A stretch of DNA of 64,000 nucleotides from CAZRXG01 sp964603985 (lineage in GTDB: Bacteria; Chloroflexota; Anaerolineae; Aggregatilineales; UBA3940), in NCBI GenBank assembly GCA_964603985.1, contig CAZRXG010000019.1:10382-74381 (forward strand), read 5' to 3'. Below, one piece after another: positions 1-7,665 of this stretch. Position numbers and translations under genes: made by a program. Positions within the stretch are counted from its first letter, which is position 1. The number at the start of each line of letters is the position of its first letter. Under the pieces are notes generated by a model that made no database searches, had not been told where the DNA came from, and saw only the letters and a program-made list of their open reading frames with translations.

Positions 1-227
1 TGGTGGATTACGTGCACGTCCAACTGACGCCGACTCTGTCCAACATCTCCAACTTCGCCGACCACGCGATCACGGTCGGGGTGGCCGTCCTGCTGATCGA
101 CCAGTGGTTGATCGAGCGGCGCCAGGCGAGGGAAAAGGCAGCGGAGGAAGCATCGGGAAGGGAGGAGGACGGGCCGCCGGTGAGCGAACCGCCCGCCTCG
201 CCCGCCGCCCCGGTTCCGCCGGAGTGA
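1..227 (+). CDS. lspA: Signal peptidase II (LspA), C-terminal end, truncated by window edge
   Basis: Only the last ~75 residues are present; the gene starts before the window. LspA is the membrane aspartic peptidase that removes lipoprotein signal peptides after lipidation. Both catalytic aspartates appear to be visible: one in the VDYV segment at the very start, the other in the SNFADHAI segment, matching the family pattern VVDF...FNxAD. A membrane helix follows (GVAVLLIDQWLI), then a charged, proline-rich cytoplasmic tail that is longer than usual. The tail length is the only oddity. The identification rests on these two motifs and their spacing. The many lipoproteins encoded in this window are its expected substrates. 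Confidence 0.8.
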   Translation, partial: VDYVHVQLTPTLSNISNFADHAITVGVAVLLIDQWLIERRQAREKAAEEASGREEDGPPVSEPPASPAAPVPPE

Positions 228-403
228 ACGGCAACAACCTCAACTTTTGACCCAGAACCGCGAGTTACTTCCCGGTTCCCGGCCAGGATGTGCGAAACAG
301 CGCGATTTTTCAAAATTGCCACAGACACGCGCTTGCCCGATAATATAGTCGTTCTGTATGCACCTGGGGCGTGCAGAAGTCTCGACTCAACCGGAGCGTG
401 AGC

Positions 404-1438
404 ATGTCTGACAAGCGGCTGTTTCGCAGAAAACGGTTAAGATTGGCCCTGCTGGTGCTTGTGCTGGCAGTGATGGCGTGCAGTCTGTCCTGGTGGCCGG
501 GCGCGGCAGAGGAGGCCGCCCCGCAGGCGGCGGAAGTCACGGCCCCGCCGGTGCCCACCGGGATCCCGCCCACCGCCACGCCGAGCGATACACCCTCGCC
601 GACGGCGACGTTCACACCGACCTTCACACCGACGGCGACCGCGACGGCGAGCCCCACCTCGACGACCACGTACACCCCTTCACCCTATCCGACAATCACG
701 CCTGTCCCGACCGACACGCCGATCCCCCCGCCAACCGCGACCCCGACCGCGACGACACCGGCAAGCGGCGACATCAAACCCGACGCGCTGGGCAATCGCC
801 TGCAAAACCCCGGTTTTGAGGGCAACACGCGCCCGGTGATCTTCGGGGAGGTCAACGTCTTCGAGGGGTGGGAGCCGTTCTATTGTGACGAGCCGTACAC
901 CCCGCAGAAGTGCCCGGCCCCCAGACCGTGTGAAGACGATCAGACGGGGGGCTGCAACCCACCCGAGATGATGATGCGCCGCCCGGAGTTCAAGCCGACC
1001 ACCCTCGCGGCACGCGTGCACAGCGGCGAAACGGCTCAGTTCTGGTTCTGCTTCTACGGCTCCTGCCAGGCAGGCGTCTACCAGACCTTCCCGACGACGC
1101 CCGGCCAGATATGCGAGGTGGGCTTATACGTCCAGTCGTGGAGCAACTACGACGACGACCTGCCCTCCGAGCTGACCTCACAGGATGACCGCGCCAACTC
1201 GACCTGGCAGATCCGCGTCGACCCGAACGGCGGCACGTATGCCTTTGCTGCCGGGCTGCTGGAAAGTGAGGAGTTCGGGTACGAGGACGGCATCTATGAC
1301 CAGTACGTGCTGATCACCTTCGTCTTCACCGCGACCGGCAATCAGGCGACCGTGTTCTTTGAAGATACGCGGATCTGGCCGATTGGGAACAACGACAGCT
1401 ACATCGACGACGCGTACGCCCACTGCAACTGGCCGTAG
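404..1438 (+). CDS. Secreted lipoprotein with Pro/Thr-rich linker and C-terminal beta domain
   Basis: Function unknown. The ATG at 404 is preferred because GGAG at 393-396 is well placed; an in-frame GTG at 371 would add 11 residues. An Arg/Lys-rich N-terminus is followed by a hydrophobic helix ending in a lipobox-like VMAC, so membrane anchoring outside the cell is likely. About 90 residues of Pro/Thr/Ser/Ala linker follow (TPTFTPTATATA type), typical of spacers that lift a domain off the surface. The remaining ~220 residues have aromatic and Gly-rich strands (LQNPGFEG..., GWEPFYCDE..., QVWFCFYG-like) resembling a carbohydrate-binding or jelly-roll module. Six or more cysteines suggest disulfides. 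No partner genes are obvious. Confidence 0.7.
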   Translation: MSDKRLFRRKRLRLALLVLVLAVMACSLSWWPGAAEEAAPQAAEVTAPPVPTGIPPTATPSDTPSPTATFTPTFTPTATATASPTSTTTYTPSPYPTITPVPTDTPIPPPTATPTATTPASGDIKPDALGNRLQNPGFEGNTRPVIFGEVNVFEGWEPFYCDEPYTPQKCPAPRPCEDDQTGGCNPPEMMMRRPEFKPTTLAARVHSGETAQFWFCFYGSCQAGVYQTFPTTPGQICEVGLYVQSWSNYDDDLPSELTSQDDRANSTWQIRVDPNGGTYAFAAGLLESEEFGYEDGIYDQYVLITFVFTATGNQATVFFEDTRIWPIGNNDSYIDDAYAHCNWP

Positions 1439-1444
1439 GGGGCA

Positions 1445-1720
1445 GTTAGCCGGTCAGCGGTCAGCTATCAGCCGGTCAGCGGCCCTCACCCCCCTGTGAG
1501 CCTGACGGCTCATCCGTCCCCCCATGCACGGGGGGACTCAGCGAAGCGGGGCGGTGCGTCGTCAAGCGGGGTGCTGCATCACTGCGCGGGGCGGCTTGCT
1601 CACCGCCCTCGCCCCCACCGACCTCCGGTCGGCCTCCCCTCTCCCAAAAGCGACCTCCGGTCGCCGGGCGAGGGGGGACGGCCCAGGCGCTCGATCTGGT
1701 TGGCACCGTTGTAGAGGGAG
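1445..1720. repeat. Intergenic GC-rich dispersed repeat cluster
   Basis: This non-coding tract begins with short GTCAGC-type tandem units (1450-1482). It continues with two hairpins: TGAGCC-tgac-GGCTCA (1497-1512) and GTCCCCCC-atgcac-GGGGGGAC (1516-1537). After these come palindromic GACCTCCGGTCGG pieces with CCCTCTCCC runs (1610-1680). Near-identical copies occur at 63712-63770 and 63900-63950, and related ones at 7480-7562, 8358-8440 and 60110-60235. Confidence 0.75.
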
Positions 1721-1780
1721 GTGAGCAGGTTGCCCACGCCGTCGCAGGTACGTGAAAGGTTGGTAGTGTAGGTTACAAAG

Positions 1781-2233
1781 TCATGGTATGAGGGCAGGAT
1801 CCGGCATCTGCCCAGAACGCCGCCAGATTTCCATCTGTATTAGGTAACATCTGTAACCTATAACTCCCTCATTGTCATATGCTCCCAATATTCGAGTGGC
1901 TTTTATACATTTTTCAAAGGACTCTTCTAATGATCCCTCTTTGTCTAAAGATTCTGATTGGTGGAGATAAACACTGGCGATGGGCCAACGGATTTGCCCT
2001 TCCAAGGACATTCTGGTTGCCCGAAGAAACCGCGTGGTTGCCTGTAATACATCTCCCCTTTGCCAGCTCTCCTGTGCTCTCGTTAGCTCCCTTCTTGGTT
2101 CAACAAAACGCTCGAAGCCCTGGTGCACAATAAAAAACAAAGTGCTTAGCGTTAATAAAAGCAACAAGGAGGCAGCAACCACCAGCCACACTGTGCGCCT
2201 TCTTGATCCTCTCCACGTTGTGTACATATCCAT
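1781..2233 (-). CDS. Single-span membrane protein with TPR-like helical domain, unknown function
   Basis: Unrecognised protein. An Arg-rich N-terminus (RGSRRR) precedes one long hydrophobic helix, giving an N-in topology with an extracytoplasmic helical domain of about 100 residues. That domain contains TPR-like heptads (LTRAQESWQRGDVLQATTRF). A TTG start at 2290 is possible and would add 19 residues, but that stretch lies inside a duplicated leader repeat shared with the upstream gene, so the ATG at 2233 is preferred; neither has a good ribosome binding site. It lies 46-103 bp downstream of the WD40 gene on the same strand and probably forms a unit with it. Base composition is AT-richer than the neighbours. 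Confidence 0.55.
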   Translation of the reverse strand: MDMYTTWRGSRRRTVWLVVAASLLLLLTLSTLFFIVHQGFERFVEPRRELTRAQESWQRGDVLQATTRFLRATRMSLEGQIRWPIASVYLHQSESLDKEGSLEESFEKCIKATRILGAYDNEGVIGYRCYLIQMEIWRRSGQMPDPALIP

Positions 2234-2248
2234 CAACTCGGATGCATC

Positions 2249-2314
2249 ACTGTTCTGCGGCTGGCCTCTTGACCGGGTTTCTGCCTGCAATAGTAGAGCA
2301 ATTGGCCGGGGGAC
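2249..2314. repeat. Leader repeat, copy 1 (pair with 3582-3647)
   Basis: A ~65-bp stretch is almost identical to 3582-3647 and lies near the 5' side of each of the two minus-strand genes. The shared core contains GGCC-rich palindromic sequence (CTGGCCTCTTGGCCGGG type) and AATAGTAGAGCAAT. Only a few positions differ. Confidence 0.75.
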
Positions 2315-2336
2315 GGCCGCACTTCATTTTCGTGTG

Positions 2337-3533
2337 CTATCTCACTATCCAAATCTGTACTTCCACACCAGACGCGATTACGGCAAGCAAGATCCCATTA
2401 GGATGCCATTCCAGACCCGGACTTGTCGACATATATTCATATCGCTCGTGCAGCAGCAACTGATTAGTGTTAATGTCCCAACCCCAAAGCTCTGCCCATC
2501 CCTCCGGGCACTCATGTATTGCAGCCGCAACTAACTTGTCATTATCCGGACTCCACTTTGGATTGGAAAAATTAAGGCCGCTTGGGGCAGGATAGGTAAA
2601 CTTCAGTTGTCCGTTAATGGCGTCCCAGATCTCTATACCCGTCGCATTATTGATAGCGAGCATGCTCCCGTCAGGGCTCCAAACAACTTCCGAATATGGT
2701 GAGAGAGTACCACTGCCAACTGTTAACAGCTTTTGCCCGGTACTGACATCCCATATTCCCACGATACCGTTTTGGTCGGGGATTGTCACTTTCGACCCAT
2801 CAGGACTCCATCTGAGTAACCCTGGCCTGGTTGCATGCTGCCGGATTCCGTGTCCTTCAAATTCTTTCACAATCTGGGATGTCTCAACATCCCAAATCTG
2901 GACGTTACCATTCTCAAGGTTTACTGCTTGATCAGTTGCCGGGTTCCACAACTCCATACCTGTTGCGGGAATGGTGCTCAACAACTCAAACTGAGCGGTA
3001 TCCCAGAAATGAATGGCGGATACACCGTGATCGTAATCATACATATAACCAGCTATCTTATCATTATCACGATCCCACGCTACAGTGGAAATGTACCTCC
3101 CCATAGACGCAATTTGAAGGCCGGTGGATATATCCCAGATCCGAACATGTCCACTACCATCACTACTTGCCAATCTTGTCCCGTCTGGACTCCATGCCAT
3201 GCTGTATCCAGGGGCTTTGAAAAAATGGACAATATCATAACCTGGTACCGACCATAGAATTATCCTTTCGCCGCCGGTAGCAAGCATCCTGCCATCCGGG
3301 CTCCATGCTATTGCATCAACACCACCAAAATCCAGTGATATTTGAAGCGTTTTAGTCTGACTTGCAGTTGGGGCATTATCCCGATCCTGGCGAGAGGTCA
3401 GGAGCATTATTCCTGTCATCATCACCGCTGTCAGCCCTAATACAAGGAGACAACTGCCCTTATGCAAAAATGCGCCGGAGCCGGACGGGAAGTAATTACT
3501 AACTTCAGTGCTTTCTTCCCTGGACATTCCCAT
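2337..3533 (-). CDS. Membrane-anchored WD40/PD40 beta-propeller protein
   Basis: The protein has a short N-terminus, one transmembrane helix (LLVLGLTAVMMTGIMLL) and then six to seven WD40-type blades. Repeated WSPDG motifs (AIAWSPDGRMLAT, SMAWSPDGTRLAS, LRWSPDGSKV, VVWSPDGSML, PKWSPDNDKL) alternate with IWD turns (RIWDIST, QIWDVET, GIWDVST, EIWDAI). Such propellers are protein-interaction scaffolds. The ATG at 3533 was chosen over the longer open frame to 3665 because the extra part lies in a duplicated leader repeat and GAGG precedes 3533. No enzymatic domain is visible. It forms a probable pair with the small membrane protein downstream, in an AT-richer island. Confidence 0.75.
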   Translation of the reverse strand: MGMSREESTEVSNYFPSGSGAFLHKGSCLLVLGLTAVMMTGIMLLTSRQDRDNAPTASQTKTLQISLDFGGVDAIAWSPDGRMLATGGERIILWSVPGYDIVHFFKAPGYSMAWSPDGTRLASSDGSGHVRIWDISTGLQIASMGRYISTVAWDRDNDKIAGYMYDYDHGVSAIHFWDTAQFELLSTIPATGMELWNPATDQAVNLENGNVQIWDVETSQIVKEFEGHGIRQHATRPGLLRWSPDGSKVTIPDQNGIVGIWDVSTGQKLLTVGSGTLSPYSEVVWSPDGSMLAINNATGIEIWDAINGQLKFTYPAPSGLNFSNPKWSPDNDKLVAAAIHECPEGWAELWGWDINTNQLLLHERYEYMSTSPGLEWHPNGILLAVIASGVEVQIWIVR

Positions 3534-3581
3534 GGCTACTACCTCACTAATAGGAGATACAAGGGCCTCAGATGTTTGACG

Positions 3582-3647
3582 AACTGTTCTGCGGCTGGCC
3601 TCTTGGCCGGGTTTCTGCCCGCAATAGTAGAGCAATCGAGCGGGGGA
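3582..3647. repeat. Leader repeat, copy 2 (pair with 2249-2314)
   Basis: Second copy of the repeat, upstream of the WD40 gene in minus orientation. In the frame used by the downstream gene this copy hits a stop, so the element behaves as non-coding leader or a REP-like insertion rather than as a conserved peptide. Confidence 0.7.
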
Positions 3648-3731
3648 TGCCAACCGCAGCCTCACACTCCGCTCGTCTGGCGGGATAGCCGCCGACGCGT
3701 TATACTCTCGGCGGACTTAAACAATCGAACG

Positions 3732-3841
3732 GTCACAGGGGAGCCTGGGCGAACCAGGCTGAGAGGATGCTCTTGAGGCTGAGGGCCTCATCCGCGTCGA
3801 CCCTAGAACCTGATCCGGATAATACCGGCGGAGGAAGTGAC
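3732..3841 (+). promoter_or_regulatory. TPP (THI-box) riboswitch
   Basis: The conserved TPP aptamer elements are present in order. P1 is closed by GTCAC (3732-3736) and GTGAC (3837-3841). It holds ACAGGGGAGCC, a short hairpin, GGCTGAGAGGAT, a variable P3 arm, GACCC, GAACCTGATCCGGATAAT and ACCGGCGGAGGAAG. It lies directly upstream of thiamine pyrophosphokinase and a thiamine-precursor transporter, exactly where TPP feedback is expected. The terminator at 3864-3891 makes transcription attenuation the likely mechanism. Confidence 0.95.
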
Positions 3842-3863
3842 AGACACAGGCAGACAGTACAGG

Positions 3864-3891
3864 CCACTTCCCAGCCGGGAGTGGTCTTTTT
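3864..3891 (+). terminator. Riboswitch-controlled intrinsic terminator
   Basis: CCACT-T-CCC (3864-3872) pairs with GGGAGTGG (3877-3884) and is followed by TCTTTTTG. It sits between the TPP aptamer and the thiN start codon, the classical expression platform in which TPP binding favours termination. Confidence 0.85.
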
Positions 3892-3901
3892 GTTTGGATG
3901 G

Positions 3902-4567
3902 ATGATGCGCGCAATTGTGCTCTCGAACGGGGAACTGGACCAGCCTGCCGTGCTGCGGGCGCGGCTGGACGATTGGCGGCAGTCGGGCGAGGTGGTGCAG
4001 GTCGTCGCTGCCGACGGTGGCAGCCACCACGCGGAGGCGCTCGGCCTGCGGCCTGACGTGGTGATCGGCGACCTCGACTCGCTCGACGAGGCCACGCGGG
4101 ACGCGTTGAGCGTGGATGGGGCGCGCTTTGAGACCGTCCCGGCCCGCAAAGACGAGACCGACCTGGAGCTGGCGCTGTTGTACGCTGCCGGGCAGGGCGC
4201 GGGGGAGATCGTTGCGCTGGGGGTGCTGGGAGGGCGGCTGGACATGACGCTGGCCAACATCCTGCTGCTGACGCACCCCGGCCTCGAGGTGGCGCGGATC
4301 GAGATCTGGGCGGGGTGGCAGACGGCCTGGATCGTCCGCCCGCCGGGCGACACGGTCAGCGGACAGCGCGGCGACACATTGTCGCTGATCCCGCTGGGCG
4401 GCGACGCGGTAGGCGTCACGACGCACGGGTTGGAATATCCCCTCGGCGGTGAGAGGCTGTGCTTTGGCCCGGCGCGCGGCGTCAGCAACGTCCTGGCGGC
4501 CCCCGATGCGCGCGTTGACCTGGGCGCGGGGATGCTGCTGGCGGTGCACACGCCGGGACGGGCGTAG
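3902..4567 (+). CDS. thiN: Thiamine pyrophosphokinase
   Basis: Transfers pyrophosphate from ATP to thiamine, giving TPP, in the cytoplasm. Family motifs are clear: ADGG at residues 37-40, GDLDS at 56-60 (Mg/ATP-binding aspartates), KDETD at 83-87, and GGRLDMTLANI near residue 115, followed by the C-terminal beta domain that binds thiamine. The length (~221 residues) is normal. The start is one of two adjacent ATGs (3902 or 3905); the longer open frame reaches back through the riboswitch and is not translated. It is the first gene of a riboswitch-controlled salvage operon, so the organism likely imports thiamine or a precursor and phosphorylates it here. Confidence 0.92.
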   Translation: MMRAIVLSNGELDQPAVLRARLDDWRQSGEVVQVVAADGGSHHAEALGLRPDVVIGDLDSLDEATRDALSVDGARFETVPARKDETDLELALLYAAGQGAGEIVALGVLGGRLDMTLANILLLTHPGLEVARIEIWAGWQTAWIVRPPGDTVSGQRGDTLSLIPLGGDAVGVTTHGLEYPLGGERLCFGPARGVSNVLAAPDARVDLGAGMLLAVHTPGRA

Positions 4568-4581
4568 GGCGCATCGAGGGA

Positions 4582-4618
4582 CTTCAATCCACAAATTACA
4601 CGGATTACACAGAGTTTT
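4582..4618. repeat. Short dispersed repeat (GGATTACACAGA type)
   Basis: The thiN/4661 spacer holds a stretch reading TTCAATCC-acaaattaca-CGGATTACACAGA. A variant with the same core occurs at 59902-59938 beside an unrelated gene. Confidence 0.6.
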
Positions 4619-4660
4619 TACACCTCTGCCCACTGCGGCACAGTTGGAAGGAGCAGACAC

Positions 4661-4966
4661 GTGGACGAAAATCGGACGGTGAACGTGGCGGTGCAGGTGC
4701 TGCCGATGGTCGATGACCTGTTCCCGGTGGTCGACCGGGCCATCGAGGTGATCGCCGGCAGCGGCGTCAAATACGAGGTGGGGCCGATGGAGACGACGAT
4801 GGAAGGCCCGCTCGATAAACTGCTCGACGTGGCGAAGGCCGCGCACCGGGCGTGCTTCGAGGCCGGGGCGGAGAGGGTGATCACGATCATCAAGATCGGT
4901 GACCAGATGGGCGGCACGACCATCGATGAGAAGGTCGGCAAGTACAGGGGGCAGGGGGGTGAGTAG
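4661..4966 (+). CDS. Thiamine-binding YkoF/MTH1187-family protein
   Basis: This ~101-residue single-domain protein has the ferredoxin-like fold pattern of the thiamine-binding DUF77/MTH1187 family: the beta strand VNVAVQVLPM, a helix with conserved Asp/Glu, and the second half VKYEVGPMETTMEGPLDKL. YkoF-type proteins bind thiamine or its hydroxymethylpyrimidine moiety. GTG start at 4661 with GGAAGGAG eight bases upstream. Its 3' end overlaps the permease start by 8 nt, implying translational coupling. Its place between thiN and the ABC permease supports a role as a cytoplasmic binding or delivery protein for the imported pyrimidine; that role is inferred. Confidence 0.85.
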   Translation: MDENRTVNVAVQVLPMVDDLFPVVDRAIEVIAGSGVKYEVGPMETTMEGPLDKLLDVAKAAHRACFEAGAERVITIIKIGDQMGGTTIDEKVGKYRGQGGE

Positions 4967-5813
4967 CCTGATCGCTCAGGAGGTCAAAAGACCGGTGGAT
5001 AGTCAGCGCCGTCCGTTTTGGCAGGCGAGGTGGTCGCGCGAGGTGTTCCCGCCTGTCCTGCTGATCGGGTTCGTGATTTTCGCGTGGCACGCCCTGGCGA
5101 CGCGCAGCGGGCTGTCGGCCTTCATCCTGCCCTCGCCGGGACAGGTTGTCCGGGCGGGTTGGGAGACGCGTGACCTGCTGGGAGGGGCCATCGGCACGAC
5201 GATGACCGAGACGGCGGTGGGGTTGGTGATCGCGCTGGTGCTGGGCGTCGCGTTGGCGGCAGCGATGGACTTTTCGCCGTTCTTGCGGAGGGCGCTCTAC
5301 CCGATCCTGGTCGCCTCGCAGACGGTGCAGATCCTGGCGATTGCGCCGCTGCTGATCATCTGGTTCGGCTTCGGGCTGCTGCCCAAGGTGATCATCGTGG
5401 TGCTGGTGTGCTTCTTCCCGATGGCGGTCAGCACTGCCGATGGCCTGACATCCGCCGACCCGGAGCTGGTGGCGCTGCTGCGGTCGATGGGCGCGCGGCG
5501 GGATCAGGTGTGGCGGATGGTGCGCCTCCCGGCGGCGCTGCCATCGTTCTTCTCCGGGCTGCGGGTGGCGGTGACTTACAGCGTGGTCGGGGCGACGATT
5601 GGCGAGTGGGTTGGCGGATCGGCGGGGCTGGGGCTGTACATGCTGCGCTCGAAGAATGCGCTGGCAACCGACCAGGTCTTCGTTGCGATGCTGATCACCT
5701 CGCTGTTGAGCATTGGGCTGTTTGTGCTGATCTTCGCGATTGAGCGGGTGGCGCTGCCCTGGTACCACTCGGCGCAGCGCAAGGAGCAGTGGGAGGAAAC
5801 GGGGATTTACTGA
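4959..5813 (+). CDS. thiX: ABC transporter permease for thiamine precursor (ThiX/SsuC-like)
   Basis: Inner-membrane permease of the BPD_transp_1 (nitrate/taurine/HMP) family, about six transmembrane helices in 284 residues. The cytoplasmic EAA loop that docks the ATPase is visible (LLRSMGARRDQVWRMVRLPAALP). The GTG at 4959 was chosen because it is preceded by purine-rich AGGGGGCAGGGG and couples to the end of the previous gene; a longer frame would start inside that gene. It ends in a TGATG overlap with the methyltransferase. With the binding protein at 6488-7459 it forms an importer lacking only its ATPase, which may be supplied by the gene at 52028-52792. Confidence 0.88.
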   Translation: MSSLIAQEVKRPVDSQRRPFWQARWSREVFPPVLLIGFVIFAWHALATRSGLSAFILPSPGQVVRAGWETRDLLGGAIGTTMTETAVGLVIALVLGVALAAAMDFSPFLRRALYPILVASQTVQILAIAPLLIIWFGFGLLPKVIIVVLVCFFPMAVSTADGLTSADPELVALLRSMGARRDQVWRMVRLPAALPSFFSGLRVAVTYSVVGATIGEWVGGSAGLGLYMLRSKNALATDQVFVAMLITSLLSIGLFVLIFAIERVALPWYHSAQRKEQWEETGIY

Positions 5814-6484
5814 TGCGTGGTGTGAGTGTTTTTGGCGAGCACGCCGGGGAGTACGACCGCTGGTTTGACGAGAATGAGCAGGTCTACCGGGCGGAGATTG
5901 AGGCGGTGCGGGCGTTGATCCCCCCGGTGGGGCCGGGGCTGGAGGTGGGCGTCGGCACGGGGCGCTTCGCTGCCCCGTTGGGCGTCGCGTTTGGAATTGA
6001 CCCGGCGCGGGGCGCGGCCCGGATCGCACATGGGCGGGGTGTCGGGGCATGTCAGGCGTTTGGTGAGTGCCTGCCCTTCGGGGCCGATCAGTTTGGCTAC
6101 GCGCTGCTCGTCACGGTGGACCCGTTCGTGCCCGACGTGATGGTGCTGCTGCGCGAGATGCGGCGGGTGCTCAGGCCCGGCGGGCGGGCCGTCGTGGGGA
6201 TGATCGACCGGGACAGCCCGTTGGGCCAGATGTATGAGGCGCACAAGGACGCGGACACGTTTTACCGAGAGGCGCAGTTCAACGCGGCGGGGGAGATGAT
6301 CGCATGGCTGCGAGAGGCGGGGTTTGAGGGGATCGAGGCCCGGCAGACGATCACCGGCCCGCCTGGCGAGCAGGCCAGCACAGAACAGGTTCAGGTGGGC
6401 TATGCCGGGGATGCGTTAGAGGTGCGTGAGGGTTATGGAGAAGGGGCGTTCGTCGTGCTGAGCGGCGTAAAGGAGAGGACATAA
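5813..6484 (+). CDS. Class I SAM-dependent methyltransferase in thiamine operon
   Basis: Rossmann-type methyltransferase with motif I GLEVGVGTGRF (residues 42-52). The acidic residue after strand 2 falls in FGIDPA, and the post-motif AFGECLPFGADQFGYALLV and RVLRPGGRAVVGMI strands are typical of the Methyltransf_11 group. The substrate is unknown. It is translationally coupled (TGATG) to the permease and followed 4 nt later by the binding protein, so it belongs to the TPP-regulated operon. It may act on a thiamine-related pyrimidine or on a by-product, but no sequence feature fixes the substrate. Length (~223 residues) is normal. Confidence 0.82.
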   Translation: MRGVSVFGEHAGEYDRWFDENEQVYRAEIEAVRALIPPVGPGLEVGVGTGRFAAPLGVAFGIDPARGAARIAHGRGVGACQAFGECLPFGADQFGYALLVTVDPFVPDVMVLLREMRRVLRPGGRAVVGMIDRDSPLGQMYEAHKDADTFYREAQFNAAGEMIAWLREAGFEGIEARQTITGPPGEQASTEQVQVGYAGDALEVREGYGEGAFVVLSGVKERT

Positions 6485-6487
6485 ATT

Positions 6488-7459
6488 ATGAAAAAGTATC
6501 TGGTCATTATGGCGCTGGTGCTGGCTTCGCTGGCCGTTGCAGCCTGCGGCAGCCCGTCGCCTGCCGAGGTGACGTTGATGCTGGACTGGGTGCCCAACAC
6601 CAATCACACCGGGATCTTCGTGGCGCAGGAGAAGGGCTACTTCGAGGAAGCCGGGCTGGACGTTGAGATCATCCAGCCGGGTGAGGTGTTCGCCCAGCAG
6701 GCGGTCGTGAGCGGTGCGGCGGACTTCGGGGTGGACTTCCAGGAGCAGCTCACGATGGCGCGCGCCGACGGTGTGCCGATTGTGTCGATTGCGGCCATCA
6801 TCCAGCACAATACGTCGGGCTTTGCCTCACGGGGGGCACTGGGCGTCGAGTCGCCGGCCGGGTGGGAGGGGCTGCGCTATGGGTCGTACGGTGGCCCATT
6901 TGAGGAGCCGACGCTGCGCGTGCTGATGGAGTGCGACGGTGGCGACTTCAGCAAGCTGGAGATCGTCAACACCGGCTTCGCCGACCCGCTGGCGCTGCTG
7001 GACGAGGAGCAGACCGACCTGGCGTGGATCTTCTACGCGTGGCAGGGCGTCCAGGCCAGACAGCAGGGCATTGACCTGAACGTCGTGATGATGGAGGACT
7101 GGGTGGACTGCATCCCCGACTACTACACGCCGATCTTCATCACGAGCGAGCAGACCATCGCCGAGCGCCCGGAGGTGGTGAGGGCCTTCCTGGAGGCGAT
7201 CTCGCGCGGGTACAGCTTCGCCATCGAGCACCCGGACGAGGCGGCGGACATCCTGCTCAAGGCAGCGCCGGAGCTGGACGAGGCGCTGGTCAGGGAGAGC
7301 CAGGCGTGGTTGTCGCCGCGCTACCAGGCCGACGCGCCGCGCTGGGGCGAGCAGAAGCTCAGCGTGTGGGAAGATTACGCGGGGTGGATGGCGGAGAACG
7401 GCATCATTGCCGCGCCGATTGACGTCGAGGCGGCTTTCACCAACGAGTTTTTGCCTTAG
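6488..7459 (+). CDS. thiY: ABC substrate-binding lipoprotein, THI5/NMT1-like (ThiY)
   Basis: Exported lipoprotein with signal peptide and lipobox VAAC (Cys ~20). The NMT1/THI5-like domain begins with the family hallmark DWVPNTNHTGIFVAQEKGYF and continues with GADFGVDFQEQL and the hinge GLRYGSYGGPFEEP. ThiY-type proteins bind formylaminopyrimidine or HMP, the pyrimidine half of thiamine, and pass it to ThiX/ThiZ. Length (323) is typical. It is the last gene of the riboswitch-led operon, 4 nt after the methyltransferase. Aromatic residues in WVPN and in YYTP are likely ligand contacts, by family analogy. The exact ligand is inferred. Confidence 0.9.
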   Translation: MKKYLVIMALVLASLAVAACGSPSPAEVTLMLDWVPNTNHTGIFVAQEKGYFEEAGLDVEIIQPGEVFAQQAVVSGAADFGVDFQEQLTMARADGVPIVSIAAIIQHNTSGFASRGALGVESPAGWEGLRYGSYGGPFEEPTLRVLMECDGGDFSKLEIVNTGFADPLALLDEEQTDLAWIFYAWQGVQARQQGIDLNVVMMEDWVDCIPDYYTPIFITSEQTIAERPEVVRAFLEAISRGYSFAIEHPDEAADILLKAAPELDEALVRESQAWLSPRYQADAPRWGEQKLSVWEDYAGWMAENGIIAAPIDVEAAFTNEFLP

Positions 7460-7479
7460 GGCGCCGGTGAGCGGGGGGC

Positions 7480-7562
7480 AGCCGAGGAGCGGTCAGCCGG
7501 TCAGCCGTCAGCCGGTCAGCGGTCAGCCATCAACCGCCCTCACCCCCGCCGACCTCGGTCGG
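7480..7562. repeat. GTCAGC tandem units and CCGACCTCGGTCGG palindrome
   Basis: After the thiamine operon, repeated GGTCAGCC/GTCAGCGG units (7490-7530) run into CCCTCACCCCC and a palindromic CCGACCTCGGTCGG. The same arrangement occurs at 1445-1500 and 63785-63830. Confidence 0.7.
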
Positions 7563-7665
7563 TACAAGCGCAGTGCTTTGTTGAGCGGGGGTTTGCATAA
7601 TCCGCAGGAGGGACTATTCGACCTGCCAGGGCCACATACCCTTGGTAGGATGCCAGGAGCTTGGT

